A DNA stretch of 64,000 nucleotides from Bradyrhizobium sp. CSA112. Lineage in GTDB: Bacteria; Pseudomonadota; Alphaproteobacteria; Rhizobiales; Xanthobacteraceae. The translations under genes were made by a program, and so were the position numbers. The notes under the pieces were generated by a model, which did no database searches, was not told where the DNA came from, and saw only the letters and a program-made list of their open reading frames with translations. The DNA is taken from positions 112,127 to 176,126 of the forward strand of contig NZ_JAACFS010000013.1 of NCBI RefSeq assembly GCF_029051645.1. Reading direction: 5' to 3'. Numbering within the stretch: position 1 is the stretch's first letter; each line of letters begins with the position of its first letter. Positions 24,463-33,527 of the stretch are shown piece after piece.

Positions 24463-24909
24463 TCACCAGATGGTGTTACCGAACCAGCCAAACTGCGGTT
24501 GCCGCGCGACGAGCACCGATCGCGGCATCACGTGTCGCTTCACGATTTTGCGCTGCCGTTTCTGCTTCAGCTCTCGCCTTCCAGGGTCGGACGGTTCCAG
24601 CCGCTTCGCATTGGATGGCTGCATCAAAGCAAATGCCTCGCGTGCCCTCTCCTTTACAGCGACGTCGGTGACCGTCGCAGGACTGGCGACGCGGTCTTCC
24701 GCGATCACAGTCTGCGCGGGAACGATCGTCTGCAGGGTGGTATCGAAAACGATGCGCTCCGGCCATTTCCGATCGGAATGAATGCGGATAACGGGTGAAT
24801 TGGCCTGCGATCCCTCCATGACCTGCAGTTCGGTTAGGCATGCGTCCAGAATGAACACCAGAGTGAGCAACACTCCGCCGACATAAAGGAAATATCGCGC
24901 CAATGGCAT
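24463..24909 (-). CDS. Small membrane-anchored hypothetical protein
   Basis: A 148-residue protein with one N-terminal membrane helix (YFLYVGGVLLTLVFILDACL) and a basic periplasmic part with PVIRIHSDRKWPERIVFDT. The pattern matches a protein family I recall only from Bradyrhizobium-like genomes; function unknown. ATG 24909 follows GGAG; a GTG four codons earlier is also possible. It lies 136 bp behind the secreted protein at 25046 and may share its FixK promoter. Confidence 0.75.
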   Translation of the reverse strand: MPLARYFLYVGGVLLTLVFILDACLTELQVMEGSQANSPVIRIHSDRKWPERIVFDTTLQTIVPAQTVIAEDRVASPATVTDVAVKERAREAFALMQPSNAKRLEPSDPGRRELKQKRQRKIVKRHVMPRSVLVARQPQFGWFGNTIW

Positions 24910-25045
24910 GCGCTGCTCCACCGCGACGCCTCATCCGCTTTCGAGGTCGAACTCAGGTAGGTTCGTGTCTTGGCAAGGTCCGGTTCACCTCAACCTCGGG
25001 CGACCCGCGACGTCAACGAGGTGCTATTGCGGCAAGAAAGCCCTA

Positions 25046-25282
25046 TCAGCGCCGTCCGACGCGGTTCACTGGACCTCCACGGTTCATCGGCGTTCCAGGC
25101 CGTACCGCCTCTCGCGCCGCAGCTCGCGCAACCGGGCGCGGGCGCAGCACGACACCTGGTCTTACAACGCAGCCCGCTGGATAGTCGACATACTGGCAGT
25201 ATACGACGGCGCTGGCCGGCTCTGTCGTTGCGGTCATGAAGCCGGCAACCAGCAAGGCTGATAATGTGATTGAGAGTTTCAT
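25046..25282 (-). CDS. Small secreted protein with C-terminal GTPMNRGGPVNRVGRR motif
   Basis: A 78-residue precursor with a signal peptide (LSALLVAGFMTATTEPASA), AVVYCQYVDYPAGCVVRP with two cysteines, and a C-terminal motif shared exactly with the protein at 63594-63884. The mature peptide is about 55 residues, rich in Arg, Pro and Val. Function unknown. FixK box 121 bp upstream. Confidence 0.75.
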   Translation of the reverse strand: MKLSITLSALLVAGFMTATTEPASAVVYCQYVDYPAGCVVRPGVVLRPRPVARAAAREAVRPGTPMNRGGPVNRVGRR

Positions 25283-25402
25283 TTTGTTCTCCCTGTGTCA
25301 GAGCCTCCAGATGATCCCGAACGCTCGGCAACTTCGATGCAGCCCTCTCAAGGTCCGTCCGGAGCGCGACCTGGAGGCTGACCACGGCCGCCACTGCCCG
25401 GA

Positions 25403-25416
25403 TTGATACAGATCAA
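25403..25416. promoter_or_regulatory. FNR/FixK box upstream of the 25046 secreted-protein gene
   Basis: TTGATACAGATCAA, identical to the box at 20412. Expected start near 25368 with an 86-nt leader. Confidence 0.83.
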
Positions 25417-25528
25417 GGCCGCGCTCATTCACTTCCGTGGGCTATCCTGAGCGAAACCGGATCTGCACGGCGCATAGCATGAACGACGCCAGGGGCGTCG
25501 GCCGTCATGTGGGTGGCGTACCTCAACA

Positions 25529-25984
25529 CTACTTGGGCCATCCGCGCTTCTTTCTATCTCCCTCTTCGCCGCCCGCCAGCAACGTCGTTCGCAATACCTC
25601 AAAGATCACGGCCGTCGACCAGCCGAACAACAGGACACCATTCATCGCAGTCATCGGCCCGAGCAGATGCCAACGCTTGACCGGGGTTACGTCGCCGTAG
25701 CCGAGGGTCGTATAGTTTACAAACGCGAAGTACATCAGGTCCGTGCCTTCGGGCGCGACGCCGACCGCCGCGTAAGTCAATGTCCAGACCAGCACCTCGG
25801 CAAGGTGGGCGATCATCAGGACGGTCACGGCGGCAATCATGATCGCAATCAATCGAACCGTTTGATATGCCGTAGCCAACTCATCCGCGAGGCGCGCTAC
25901 CTTTATAACGGTCACCATTACCAGGGCATGGATCGCAATGTTGCACCCGCTTGCGGCTGCACCCACGAGAAACTGACGCAACAT
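25529..25984 (-). CDS. Two-helix potassium channel (ion-channel family)
   Basis: A 151-residue membrane protein with two N-terminal helices, then a pore loop with the selectivity sequence TTLGYGD (92-98) and a final pore-lining helix (MTAMNGVLLFGWSTAVIFEVL). This is the Ion_trans_2 pore module. It has no regulatory RCK domain. It lies 80 bp behind fabI on the same strand, so it may be the last gene of the DUF3141-Pta-AckA-FabI unit; potassium flux would bear on membrane potential during oxygen limitation. Confidence 0.9.
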   Translation of the reverse strand: MLRQFLVGAAASGCNIAIHALVMVTVIKVARLADELATAYQTVRLIAIMIAAVTVLMIAHLAEVLVWTLTYAAVGVAPEGTDLMYFAFVNYTTLGYGDVTPVKRWHLLGPMTAMNGVLLFGWSTAVIFEVLRTTLLAGGEEGDRKKRGWPK

Positions 25985-26064
25985 AAGCAGGCCTCCGGAG
26001 ATGGACCGCCTGGCCGGGCCGGCAGTCTTGGCGCCGGGGAATGATCGAGCTTTGACTCAACGCC

Positions 26065-26856
26065 TCAATCGATGATGTGGTATCCACCATCGATATACAT
26101 GACGCCACCCGTGATGAGCTTCGCACCGTCGAGCGCCAGGAACGCCGTCGCCGCGCCGACGTCGTCGATGCTGACGAGGCTCCGCGTCGGCGCCGTGGTC
26201 TGCGCCTTGTCCATCAACTCGTCGAACTCGGGAATCCCCGAAGCCGCACGCGTCGCCAGCGGCCCTGGTGAAATCGCGTGCACCCGGATGCCCTTGGGGC
26301 CGAGCTCGGCTGCGATATAGCGGACTGACGCTTCAAGGGCTGCCTTGGCAACACCCATGACGTTATAGTTTTTGACCACCATCTGGCTGCCATAGTAGGT
26401 CATGGTGAAGAGCGTGCCGCCGTTCTTCATCAGCGGCTCCGCCAGATGCGCCATCCGCATGAACGACCAGCAGGAAACTTCCATTGTCTTGAGGAAACCG
26501 TCGCGCTCGACATCGACGACGCGCCCATGCAGCGCCTCCTTCGGGGAAAAGGCAATCGAGTGCAGCAGAAAATCGAGCTGTCCCCACTCCTTCCCGATCC
26601 GTTCGAACACCTGTTCGGTCTGTCCTTCGGTATTCACATCGAGCGGCATGAAAATCGACGCCTCGAGCTCCTTTGCCAGAGGCTCGACATGCTTCTTTGC
26701 CCGTTCGTTCAGATAGGTGACAGCGAGCTCCGCGCCCAAGGCTCGAAACGCCTTGGCGCATCCCCATGCGATCGACTGATCGTTGGCGATGCCGACGATC
26801 AGCCCCTTCCGGCCCTTCAGCGCAACCTTGGTTTCTGGAAATGCGGGAACTGTCAT
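26065..26856 (-). CDS. fabI: Enoyl-[acyl-carrier-protein] reductase (NADH), FabI
   Basis: Last reductive step of the fatty-acid elongation cycle. The 263-residue short-chain dehydrogenase-like protein has the FabI nucleotide motif GIANDQSIAWG (22-32), SIAFSPK, and the catalytic Y164-x6-K171 pair, with Y154 as the second conserved Tyr. ATG 26856 overlaps the ackA stop in ATGA form, so translation is coupled to acetate kinase. It is probably an extra FabI copy for low-oxygen conditions; the housekeeping copy is expected elsewhere. Confidence 0.96.
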   Translation of the reverse strand: MTVPAFPETKVALKGRKGLIVGIANDQSIAWGCAKAFRALGAELAVTYLNERAKKHVEPLAKELEASIFMPLDVNTEGQTEQVFERIGKEWGQLDFLLHSIAFSPKEALHGRVVDVERDGFLKTMEVSCWSFMRMAHLAEPLMKNGGTLFTMTYYGSQMVVKNYNVMGVAKAALEASVRYIAAELGPKGIRVHAISPGPLATRAASGIPEFDELMDKAQTTAPTRSLVSIDDVGAATAFLALDGAKLITGGVMYIDGGYHIID

Positions 26857-28070
26857 GACGCTCTCTCGCGTTTCAGACTGGAGGATGAGCGTCGATTCCA
26901 CAGCAACGACAATGTGTGCTGTGCAATCATGAGTTCTTCATCGGTCGGCACGACGTAGATCGGAACTTGGCTGTCCTCGCGCGATATCCGAAGGCTGTGG
27001 CGAGCATTCTCGACCGGGTCGAGAGATACCCCGAGCCATTCGAGCCGCTCGGCAATCCTTGCCCGAATGCCGACGGAATTTTCACCGATCCCTGCGGTGA
27101 AAACGAAACCATCGAGACCTTGCAGGGCCGCAGCCAGCATTCCGGCCTGCAGCGCCACTCTGTAGACGAAATAGTCGACGGCAAACGCCGCATGGGGATC
27201 GCTGCTGTTCTGGAGCTCCCGCATGTCATTGCTGATGCCGGAAAGTCCCTTCAGCCCGCAATCGCGGTAGAGAAAGTCCTGCACCTCGGCGGGTGACATG
27301 CCCTTAGCGGTCATCAGGTACAGGATGACGCCGGGATCGATCTGGCCGGTGCGCGTTCCCATCGGAAGCCCATCGAGCGCGGTGAACCCCATCGTGCTCT
27401 CCACGCTCCGTCCGCCGTGTATGGCACACATGGAGGCGCCGCTTCCGAGATGCGCCACGATGACTCGCGCCCGGGCAATTTCCGGCGCAACGTTCGGCAG
27501 CGTCTTTGCGATGTACTCATAGGAAAGGCCATGAAATCCGTAACGGCGGACTCCCTCCTCGTGCAGCCGGCGGGGTATGGCGTAGTGGTCCGCGACCTCG
27601 TCGTGGTCGCGGTGAAAGGCCGTGTCGAAACAGGCGACCTGGGGCAGAGCAGGAAATTTGGCAAGCAGGATTCGGATCGGCGCCAGATTGTGGGGCTGAT
27701 GCAACGGCGCAAGTGCCGTCAACCGCTCAAGACGCGCGATCACGCCATGGTCGATCAGCACAGGGCGATCGTAGTCGGGACCGCCATGGACGACCCGATG
27801 GCCCACCGCGAGCGGGCTGAATTGATGTTCGTCCCGCAGCCAAGCGCTGGCCAGCATCAATGCGGCCGGAACGTCCGGTACGTTCTCGATCGGATAGCAT
27901 CGATCCGCCAATGCTTCGCCCGCCGCGCCGGTTGCGCGCAGCCGTGGACGGCTGCCGATCCCGTCCATCTGCCCCTTGATCTGCCGGCACAGCCTGCCGT
28001 TGTCATCCACGGCAAACACCTGGAACTTGACGCTTGAGGAACCGCCATTGACGACAAGGATGGTATCCAT
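26853..28070 (-). CDS. ackA: Acetate kinase
   Basis: Makes ATP and acetate from acetyl phosphate. The 405-residue protein has the family motifs LVVNGGSSSVKFQ at the N-terminus, VGHRVVHGG, HLGSGASMCAI, GTRTGQIDPG and FTAGIGENS. ATG 28070 lies 5 nt after the pta stop; a GTG three codons earlier overlaps that stop. With the upstream Pta it forms a substrate-level phosphorylation route from acetyl-CoA. Confidence 0.97.
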   Translation of the reverse strand: MDTILVVNGGSSSVKFQVFAVDDNGRLCRQIKGQMDGIGSRPRLRATGAAGEALADRCYPIENVPDVPAALMLASAWLRDEHQFSPLAVGHRVVHGGPDYDRPVLIDHGVIARLERLTALAPLHQPHNLAPIRILLAKFPALPQVACFDTAFHRDHDEVADHYAIPRRLHEEGVRRYGFHGLSYEYIAKTLPNVAPEIARARVIVAHLGSGASMCAIHGGRSVESTMGFTALDGLPMGTRTGQIDPGVILYLMTAKGMSPAEVQDFLYRDCGLKGLSGISNDMRELQNSSDPHAAFAVDYFVYRVALQAGMLAAALQGLDGFVFTAGIGENSVGIRARIAERLEWLGVSLDPVENARHSLRISREDSQVPIYVVPTDEELMIAQHTLSLLWNRRSSSSLKRERAS

Positions 28071-28075
28071 GGTTG

Positions 28076-29047
28076 TCACGCTGCGGCTATCTGGGCGCGG
28101 CGGCGCCGCGCGTCGGCATAGAGCGTCGCAACCGCGCAGGAAGCCATGCGCGCTCTCGGCGAATCGGCACGCGACGTCAGCACGATCGGCACGCGAGCGC
28201 CCAGTACGATTCCAGCACTGTCCGCCTTCGCGAAATATGCAAGGTTCTTCGCCAACATGTTGCCGGCCTCGAGATCTGGCACCACCAGGATCTGGGCTCG
28301 TCCCGCAACTTCCGACTTTATACCCTTAATTCTTGCAGCCTCGCAATCGATCGCGTTGTCAAATGCAAGCGGCCCATCGAGCAGACCGCCCGTGATCTGC
28401 CCCCGGTCCGCCATCTTGCAGAGCGCCGCGGCCTCAATGGTCGACGGGATCTTGGATGTGATGGTTTCGACCGCCGAGAGAATGGCGACTCGGGGCGTTG
28501 TACCAATTCCAATGCCAGTATAGAGGTCGATCGCGTTCTGCACGATATCGCGCTTGCCATCGAGGTCCGGAAAGATGTTGATCGCGGCGTCCGTGACGAA
28601 GATGGTTTCGCTGTAGGCCGGAACGTCCATCACGAAGACGTGGCTGATCCGCCTTTCCGTGCGCAATCCACCCGCCTTTGCGGTCACGCTTCGCATGAGT
28701 TCGTCGGTGTGCAGGCTGCCTTTCATCAGCATCTCGCCCTTGGCCGCGTGAATCAGCTCGACGGCCTTTGCTGCAGCAGCCTCGCTGTGAGGCGCATCGA
28801 CCAGTTCAAATGCGCTGATGTCGATACCGTGCTTGAACGCAACCGCCCTGATCTTCGCCGATGGGCCGACAAGTACGGGCTTGATGATGCCCGCCCCGGC
28901 GGCATCGGCTGCGCCGCGCAGCGAACTTTCATCGCACGGATGCACAACGATGGTTGTCGCCGGCGGGATCGCCTTGGCTGCTGCAATGAGACGATCGTAC
29001 TTCGCGCCGGCTCTCGCTTCGCCCGCTTCGATGGATGCAATGCCCAT
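28076..29047 (-). CDS. pta: Phosphate acetyl/butyryl-transferase (short Pta/Ptb form)
   Basis: Converts acetyl-CoA (or butyryl-CoA) and phosphate to the acyl phosphate used by AckA. The 323-residue protein has the Ptb-like segments GIIKPVLVGPSAKIR, MKGSLHTDELM, RRISHVFVMDVP and LDGPLAFDNAID. It lacks the long N-terminal domains of the 700-residue Pta. The exact acyl preference is open. ATG 29047 follows GGAGAG. Second gene of the FixK-linked operon starting with DUF3141. Confidence 0.93.
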   Translation of the reverse strand: MGIASIEAGEARAGAKYDRLIAAAKAIPPATTIVVHPCDESSLRGAADAAGAGIIKPVLVGPSAKIRAVAFKHGIDISAFELVDAPHSEAAAAKAVELIHAAKGEMLMKGSLHTDELMRSVTAKAGGLRTERRISHVFVMDVPAYSETIFVTDAAINIFPDLDGKRDIVQNAIDLYTGIGIGTTPRVAILSAVETITSKIPSTIEAAALCKMADRGQITGGLLDGPLAFDNAIDCEAARIKGIKSEVAGRAQILVVPDLEAGNMLAKNLAYFAKADSAGIVLGARVPIVLTSRADSPRARMASCAVATLYADARRRRAQIAAA

Positions 29048-29075
29048 ATCCACTCTCCGATCAACTCGCCAACGC

Positions 29076-31265
29076 CTAAGACGCCTTCGCCCGCGATTTT
29101 CCGGCGAGGCCGAACAATTCAGTCACGCGATCGAACCGCTTGGCGGCTTCGCCGGATATTTCCGCACTCGCGGACAGCACGCTGCGGATTGCCTCCAGGC
29201 CGGCACGCCGCTCGCCTTCGTCAGACGGAAGTAATTTGGGTATGGCGGCAAGGCTTGCCGCCGGCTCGAGCAGCAATATGAAGAATTGCTCGCGCACGAT
29301 CTTCTTGAACTGCGCAAGCGTCAGACGCGAGCCTGCATCGTTGGCTCGAGCCCGCCGCAATGCCTCCAAGCTCCGCTCGTCGACCATCCCCCGCGAACTT
29401 CCGACATAGAGCAGGCCGCGAATGACGCCTTCCCTGAGACCGCCGCTGCCGACCTGCGATCTGAGCTCGACGATGCGCGCCTCCAGGCGCTCGCGATGTT
29501 CCGACGACATCTGCGGCTTTGGCGAAACGTCGGCATCCGGCGTGATGCCGACGGCGGCCTGCACCACCGGCGATCCATAGATGCCGAGAAAGAGCGCTTC
29601 ACTCAGCGCTTCCTGCGTGTCGCGCCATTTATCGAGCACATCGACGATGTTCTTCGAGACCGTCTCCTGAAACTTGACGAACGGATTATTCTCTGCCGCC
29701 GGCTTACGCTGCTCGCGAATGTTGTCAGCAGCTCTCGCGACGCCCTTCATGACGATATTATCGCCTCCAAAGGCCTCGTAAGAGACGCGTAGAGGATGCC
29801 ACTGGCGCATCAACTCCGCCATTTGGGGAGTAACTGCCGCACGGACCCACGGCTGCACGAACTTCCGGTAATTCGAGAGATTGATTTCGGATACACGTGC
29901 GGCTGTCGCAAACCGCAGTTCATCTTCGGCCGAGTTGCCGCCCATGGCCCTGATATCGTCCAGCGTGCGCCGTTCGCACCGCATGATCCACTTTCCAATC
30001 GCGAGATCGGGATTGGCCGTGTCGGCGGATTTAGCTTCGAAGGTCGCCTCGTAAAGCCCGGGCGGCAGCACATCAATCAGGTCGATGTTGCTTGAGAATT
30101 CGCTATGCTCCTTCTTGGCGACGCCTCCGGAGACAAAGATTCCGAGGTGCCCGACGGTCTCGTGAACAGTGTAGACGATGGTTTGCCCGTAGGCCCGGAT
30201 ATCGTCGACGTCACTGTAGAGATCGAGAATCCAGCCGAGTGCCTGCTGCGGCGGCGTGATGTTGTCGCCCTTTGAACAGAACACGACGATGGGGGATGAT
30301 ATCTTTCTGAGGTCGACGGTCTGGCCGTCCGATGTCTTGATACGCCCGGCGGCGAGGTTATTGCCAACGAACAGCTCGTCGACGATGAACTGGATCTCCT
30401 CGGCATTCAAGTTGACATGGCCGCCCCACCAGCGCTCGAATTCGAGATAGCGATCCGCCTCGCTGTCGACTTTCGAATAGACGTTGTACTGCTTGGTCCA
30501 GAGCGTGTTCGACGGATTCATGTTCTCGAAATTCTGGACAAGCCATGCTCCGTCGAACTTTCCTCCGCCAAGGTCGCTGGTGAGCGCGGTCAGCCAGCTT
30601 CCGCCCAATAGCCCGCCCGAGTAGCGCATCGGATTTTTGCCGCGGACGCCGGCCCAGTAGGACAACGGTGCGCCGGCGATGATCAGCGGACCGAACAGCT
30701 CCGGCCTCAGCGAAGCAAGGATCATGACCGCCCAGCCGGCCTGGCAATTGCCGATCACGCACGGCTTGCCGTCGGCTTCCGGATGCAGGGCGATAACCTT
30801 CTCGATAAAGACAGCCTCGGCTCTTGCGATGTCCTCGATGGTCTGACCCGGCATCGGTTCGGGCAGGAAGCCGATGAAGTAGCAGGGATGGCCGGCTTTC
30901 ATTGCCACGCCGATCTCGCTGTCAGCCTTGAAGCCGCCGATTCCCGGCCCGTGACCCGCGCGAGGATCAACCACCACGAACGGACGGCGCTTGTTATCGA
31001 TCGTCACGCCACTTGGCGGAGCAACGCTTACCAGCCCGTAGTTGACCGGTCGCGGAAGATTTCTGCCATCAATGATCAATTCGACTTTATAGTTGAGGAC
31101 ATGAGGCGCCGTTTCAGCGAGGTGTTCGCGGTATTGCAATCCGCGCTCGCGCATGACGTCGAGGAACAGGACGCTGCGTTGCCCGGTATCGACCAGATAT
31201 TCGAGGCCGGACGCAAAGAGTCCCGGAAGCGTCTCGCCAGAGATGGCCGGCTTGTCGGTAGACAT
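29076..31265 (-). CDS. DUF3141 protein, PHA-synthase-like alpha/beta hydrolase
   Basis: A 729-residue protein. The N-terminal half is an alpha/beta-hydrolase fold with GNCQAG at about 172-177, a G-x-C-x-G elbow with Cys as likely nucleophile, as in polyhydroxyalkanoate synthases, followed by PLIIAGAPLSYWAGV, a later SSPIVVFCSKGDNITPP (acid strand) and ETVGHLGIFVSG (candidate His). The C-terminal half is mostly helical and specific to DUF3141. The activity is not established to my knowledge; with pta, ackA and a CoA-transferase nearby, acyl-CoA or PHB turnover is plausible. ATG 31265 is fixed by the FixK box upstream. Confidence 0.9.
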   Translation of the reverse strand: MSTDKPAISGETLPGLFASGLEYLVDTGQRSVLFLDVMRERGLQYREHLAETAPHVLNYKVELIIDGRNLPRPVNYGLVSVAPPSGVTIDNKRRPFVVVDPRAGHGPGIGGFKADSEIGVAMKAGHPCYFIGFLPEPMPGQTIEDIARAEAVFIEKVIALHPEADGKPCVIGNCQAGWAVMILASLRPELFGPLIIAGAPLSYWAGVRGKNPMRYSGGLLGGSWLTALTSDLGGGKFDGAWLVQNFENMNPSNTLWTKQYNVYSKVDSEADRYLEFERWWGGHVNLNAEEIQFIVDELFVGNNLAAGRIKTSDGQTVDLRKISSPIVVFCSKGDNITPPQQALGWILDLYSDVDDIRAYGQTIVYTVHETVGHLGIFVSGGVAKKEHSEFSSNIDLIDVLPPGLYEATFEAKSADTANPDLAIGKWIMRCERRTLDDIRAMGGNSAEDELRFATAARVSEINLSNYRKFVQPWVRAAVTPQMAELMRQWHPLRVSYEAFGGDNIVMKGVARAADNIREQRKPAAENNPFVKFQETVSKNIVDVLDKWRDTQEALSEALFLGIYGSPVVQAAVGITPDADVSPKPQMSSEHRERLEARIVELRSQVGSGGLREGVIRGLLYVGSSRGMVDERSLEALRRARANDAGSRLTLAQFKKIVREQFFILLLEPAASLAAIPKLLPSDEGERRAGLEAIRSVLSASAEISGEAAKRFDRVTELFGLAGKSRAKAS

Positions 31266-31326
31266 ACTCAAATCTCTCACTGGTTGCAGCCCAGGGATCA
31301 GGATTGCGCGAGGCCGGACGGGACCA

Positions 31327-31340
31327 TTGACATAGGTCAA
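31327..31340. promoter_or_regulatory. FNR/FixK box upstream of DUF3141-pta-ackA-fabI
   Basis: TTGACATAGGTCAA, a perfect inverted repeat of the TTGAC variant, centred 68 bp before the DUF3141 start codon; expected start about 31292 and a 27-nt leader. Confidence 0.82.
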
Positions 31341-31390
31341 GGGCGCCAGCCTTCGTTCTGCGGGTTGTCACATCAGGAGGTGCGCAACGG

Positions 31391-32512
31391 TCAGGCGTCG
31401 ACGGTGATTTTTTCCGTGCTCGGCTCGGCACCAGTAGCGGCCGCGTCGGCCCGCTCTTCGCGGATCCATGCCATCGTCAGTTCCCAGGTCACCGCCAGGA
31501 TGATGGGTCCGACAAACAGCCCGAGGATGCCATGCGCCAGCATCCCGCCCAGGACACCGATGAAGATGACGAGCATAGGCGTATTCAGCCCGCGTCCCAT
31601 CAGTATCGGTTTCAGTACATTGTCGGCCAAGCCCACGACTAGGAGATAGACCGTCAACGGAAGAGCCAGGGCAAAGTCCTTGGTAGCCCAGATCCATATG
31701 ATGACGGGAATAAGGATGATTGCCGACCCGATCTGCAGGATCGCAAAAACAAGCACAAGGAAGGCCAACACGCCCGCATGAGGCACGCCTGCAAGCTTCA
31801 GTCCGATGCCGGCCAGCAGTGATTGCAGGACGGCTACGCCGATAACTCCCTGCGCGATCGTGCGTATCGTCAACCCGGCGAGCCCAACGAAATCCTGGCT
31901 TCGCTGGGTGACCAGGCGCGTCTGAATCCTTTTTATTGCTGCCACGAGGCCGGGACCGTAATGGAACAGGAAGCCCGCCAGCACCACCGACGCGACGAAC
32001 TTGAGCGTTCCCAAGCCCGCGCTGCCGGCAAAGGCGAGCACTGGCCCGGCCAATGGCTTGAGGTGCGGAGCGAATTCCTTGAGCGCGACCCTCAGATTTG
32101 TCGAAGCATGATCCCAGAGTTCGTAAATCTGGGTGCCGACGACCGGCCAAGCCTTGACGCCTTCCGGAGGCGATGGAATGACCAGGGCGCCGGCGCCAAG
32201 CTGGCGAGCAAAGTCTTGCAAGCCATCGACCACACCGTATCCAAGCCATGTCACCGGTCCAATGACGATCGCGAGACTGATGATCGTGATGATCGCGGCC
32301 GCCAGCTTCGGCCGATCGCCGAGATGCACCGATAGCCAGTTGTACGGCGGGTACAGGGTCACGGTCAGAACCATACTCCAGACGAGTATGGGGATGAATG
32401 GACGAACAAGAACGAACGACCAGTAAACGAGGAAGGCCAGCAGACCGAGGCGGAGCGCCAGCTGAATGACTTCTCCTCCGGATGTCGTCTGTCGAACTAC
32501 TCTCTGGGCCAT
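31391..32512 (-). CDS. AI-2E family transporter (PerM/YdiK-like)
   Basis: A 373-residue protein with about eight membrane segments. It shows the family layout: three N-terminal helices (LGLLAFLVYWSFVLVRPFIPILVWSMVL), a long periplasmic helical part, and the C-terminal block VLQSLLAGIGLKLAGVPHAGVLAFLVLVFAILQIG, NVLKPILMGRG and FIGVLGGMLAHGILGLFVGPIILA. Substrates vary from autoinducer-2 to sodium/proton exchange; none can be assigned here. Reads divergently from the GNAT gene with a shared FixK box. Confidence 0.92.
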   Translation of the reverse strand: MAQRVVRQTTSGGEVIQLALRLGLLAFLVYWSFVLVRPFIPILVWSMVLTVTLYPPYNWLSVHLGDRPKLAAAIITIISLAIVIGPVTWLGYGVVDGLQDFARQLGAGALVIPSPPEGVKAWPVVGTQIYELWDHASTNLRVALKEFAPHLKPLAGPVLAFAGSAGLGTLKFVASVVLAGFLFHYGPGLVAAIKRIQTRLVTQRSQDFVGLAGLTIRTIAQGVIGVAVLQSLLAGIGLKLAGVPHAGVLAFLVLVFAILQIGSAIILIPVIIWIWATKDFALALPLTVYLLVVGLADNVLKPILMGRGLNTPMLVIFIGVLGGMLAHGILGLFVGPIILAVTWELTMAWIREERADAAATGAEPSTEKITVDA

Positions 32513-32619
32513 TGCTTCGCCCTCGTTGACGCGCGCAACAGCCCAACCGCGGACCGAATGCAGGCCGATAGGACTTCACCTGACATTCAGAGCCTATCGG
32601 CGCTCGCCCAAGCTCGCGC

Positions 32620-32633
32620 TTGATCCAGATCAA
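32620..32633. promoter_or_regulatory. FNR/FixK box between AI-2E and GNAT genes
   Basis: TTGATCCAGATCAA, identical to the box at 15684. It is centred 68 bp before the GNAT start (ideal) and 114 bp before the AI-2E start. Confidence 0.86.
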
Positions 32634-32694
32634 GCAGCAGCACGCAAAGGTCGCTCTGGCTGATCAAGTGCACTGGAGCCGAGGAGCTTCTGCC

Positions 32695-33216
32695 ATGCCT
32701 GAAGCCGCCGAATATTCGGTCCGCGAGCATCTTCGCGACGACCGTCCAATCACGATCCGTGCGCTTCGCCCTGATGACCGGGCCGGGATGCTCGCGGCGA
32801 TCGGACGGACCAGCATGCAATCGCTGCAGCGGCGCTTCTTCGTGCCAAAGAAGGGCTTCTCCGAGCAGGAAATGGCCTTCTTCCTCGACATCGACTTCGA
32901 ATCCCACGTCGCCATCGTCGCGGAAATCTCCGAAGATGGTCGCCCGGTCATCGCCGGTGGCGGACGCTATATCGTGGTCCAGCCAGGCCAGGCGGAGGTC
33001 GCTTTCGTCGTGGTGGACGCCTATCAGGGCCAGGGTATCGGAACGATCTTGATGCGGCATCTCGCGGTCCTAGCGCGCAACGCCGACCTCAAGGAATTGG
33101 TCGCGGAAGTGTTACCCGAGAACACGGCCATGCTGAAACTGTTCAAAAAGTTCGGCTTCCGGACCGACGCGAAAGGATCGCCTCAGGTGGTGCACCTGAC
33201 GCTGCAGCTACCTTGA
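32695..33216 (+). CDS. GNAT-family N-acetyltransferase
   Basis: A 173-residue acetyltransferase with the acetyl-CoA loop VVDAYQGQGIGTILMRHLAVLAR (Q/R-x-x-G-x-G/A) and the C-terminal ENTAMLKLFKKFGF motif. The N-terminal part (ITIRALRPDDRAGMLAAIGRTSMQSLQRRFF) resembles the stand-alone GNAT domain related to protein acetyltransferases of the Pat type. In a regulon with Pta and AckA, where acetyl phosphate may rise, control of enzymes by acetylation is attractive but inferred. ATG 32695 has GAGGAG upstream. Confidence 0.92.
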   Translation: MPEAAEYSVREHLRDDRPITIRALRPDDRAGMLAAIGRTSMQSLQRRFFVPKKGFSEQEMAFFLDIDFESHVAIVAEISEDGRPVIAGGGRYIVVQPGQAEVAFVVVDAYQGQGIGTILMRHLAVLARNADLKELVAEVLPENTAMLKLFKKFGFRTDAKGSPQVVHLTLQLP

Positions 33217-33248
33217 ACACCGAGGATCCTGGCGGAACTCGCTCGGCG

Positions 33249-33527
33249 CTACCGCAGCCCCAGCAGCGAGCGGCGATAGCCGTTGCTACGGGCTTCCTCC
33301 CGGCACACAAAACTTCCAGTAAAGCCGCTTCCATACCGTCGTTGCCGCTTCGAGTAATAGATTCCCTTGCCGAGATCCAGCCAGACGACCACGTCGGCAG
33401 GGCAATGTCGTTGCGCCTGCGATTCATAACGGAACGGCGTCAGCGGATTCGCAAAGGCGCTGTCGGCACTATAGGCAATGATCGAAGCCGCTATCACGTC
33501 CGCCGCCCACAGCCGGAAACTTCGCAT
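33249..33527 (-). CDS. Small secreted protein
   Basis: A 92-residue precursor with signal peptide (LWAADVIAASIIAYSADSAFA) and a mature part TPFRYESQAQRHCPADVVVWLDLGKGIYYSKRQRRYG..SFVCREEARSNGYRRS with two cysteines. The VVWLD...IYY and FVCR..A patterns recur in small periplasmic proteins of Bradyrhizobium. It ends facing the GNAT gene (convergent, 32 bp). No FixK box seen in the 216-bp gap upstream. Function unknown. Confidence 0.75.
   Translation of the reverse strand: MRSFRLWAADVIAASIIAYSADSAFANPLTPFRYESQAQRHCPADVVVWLDLGKGIYYSKRQRRYGSGFTGSFVCREEARSNGYRRSLLGLR

Noticed and set aside
28073..29281. Plus-strand frame of about 400 codons opposite pta
   Set aside because: Antisense to a well-supported gene in a consistent operon; no family sign.
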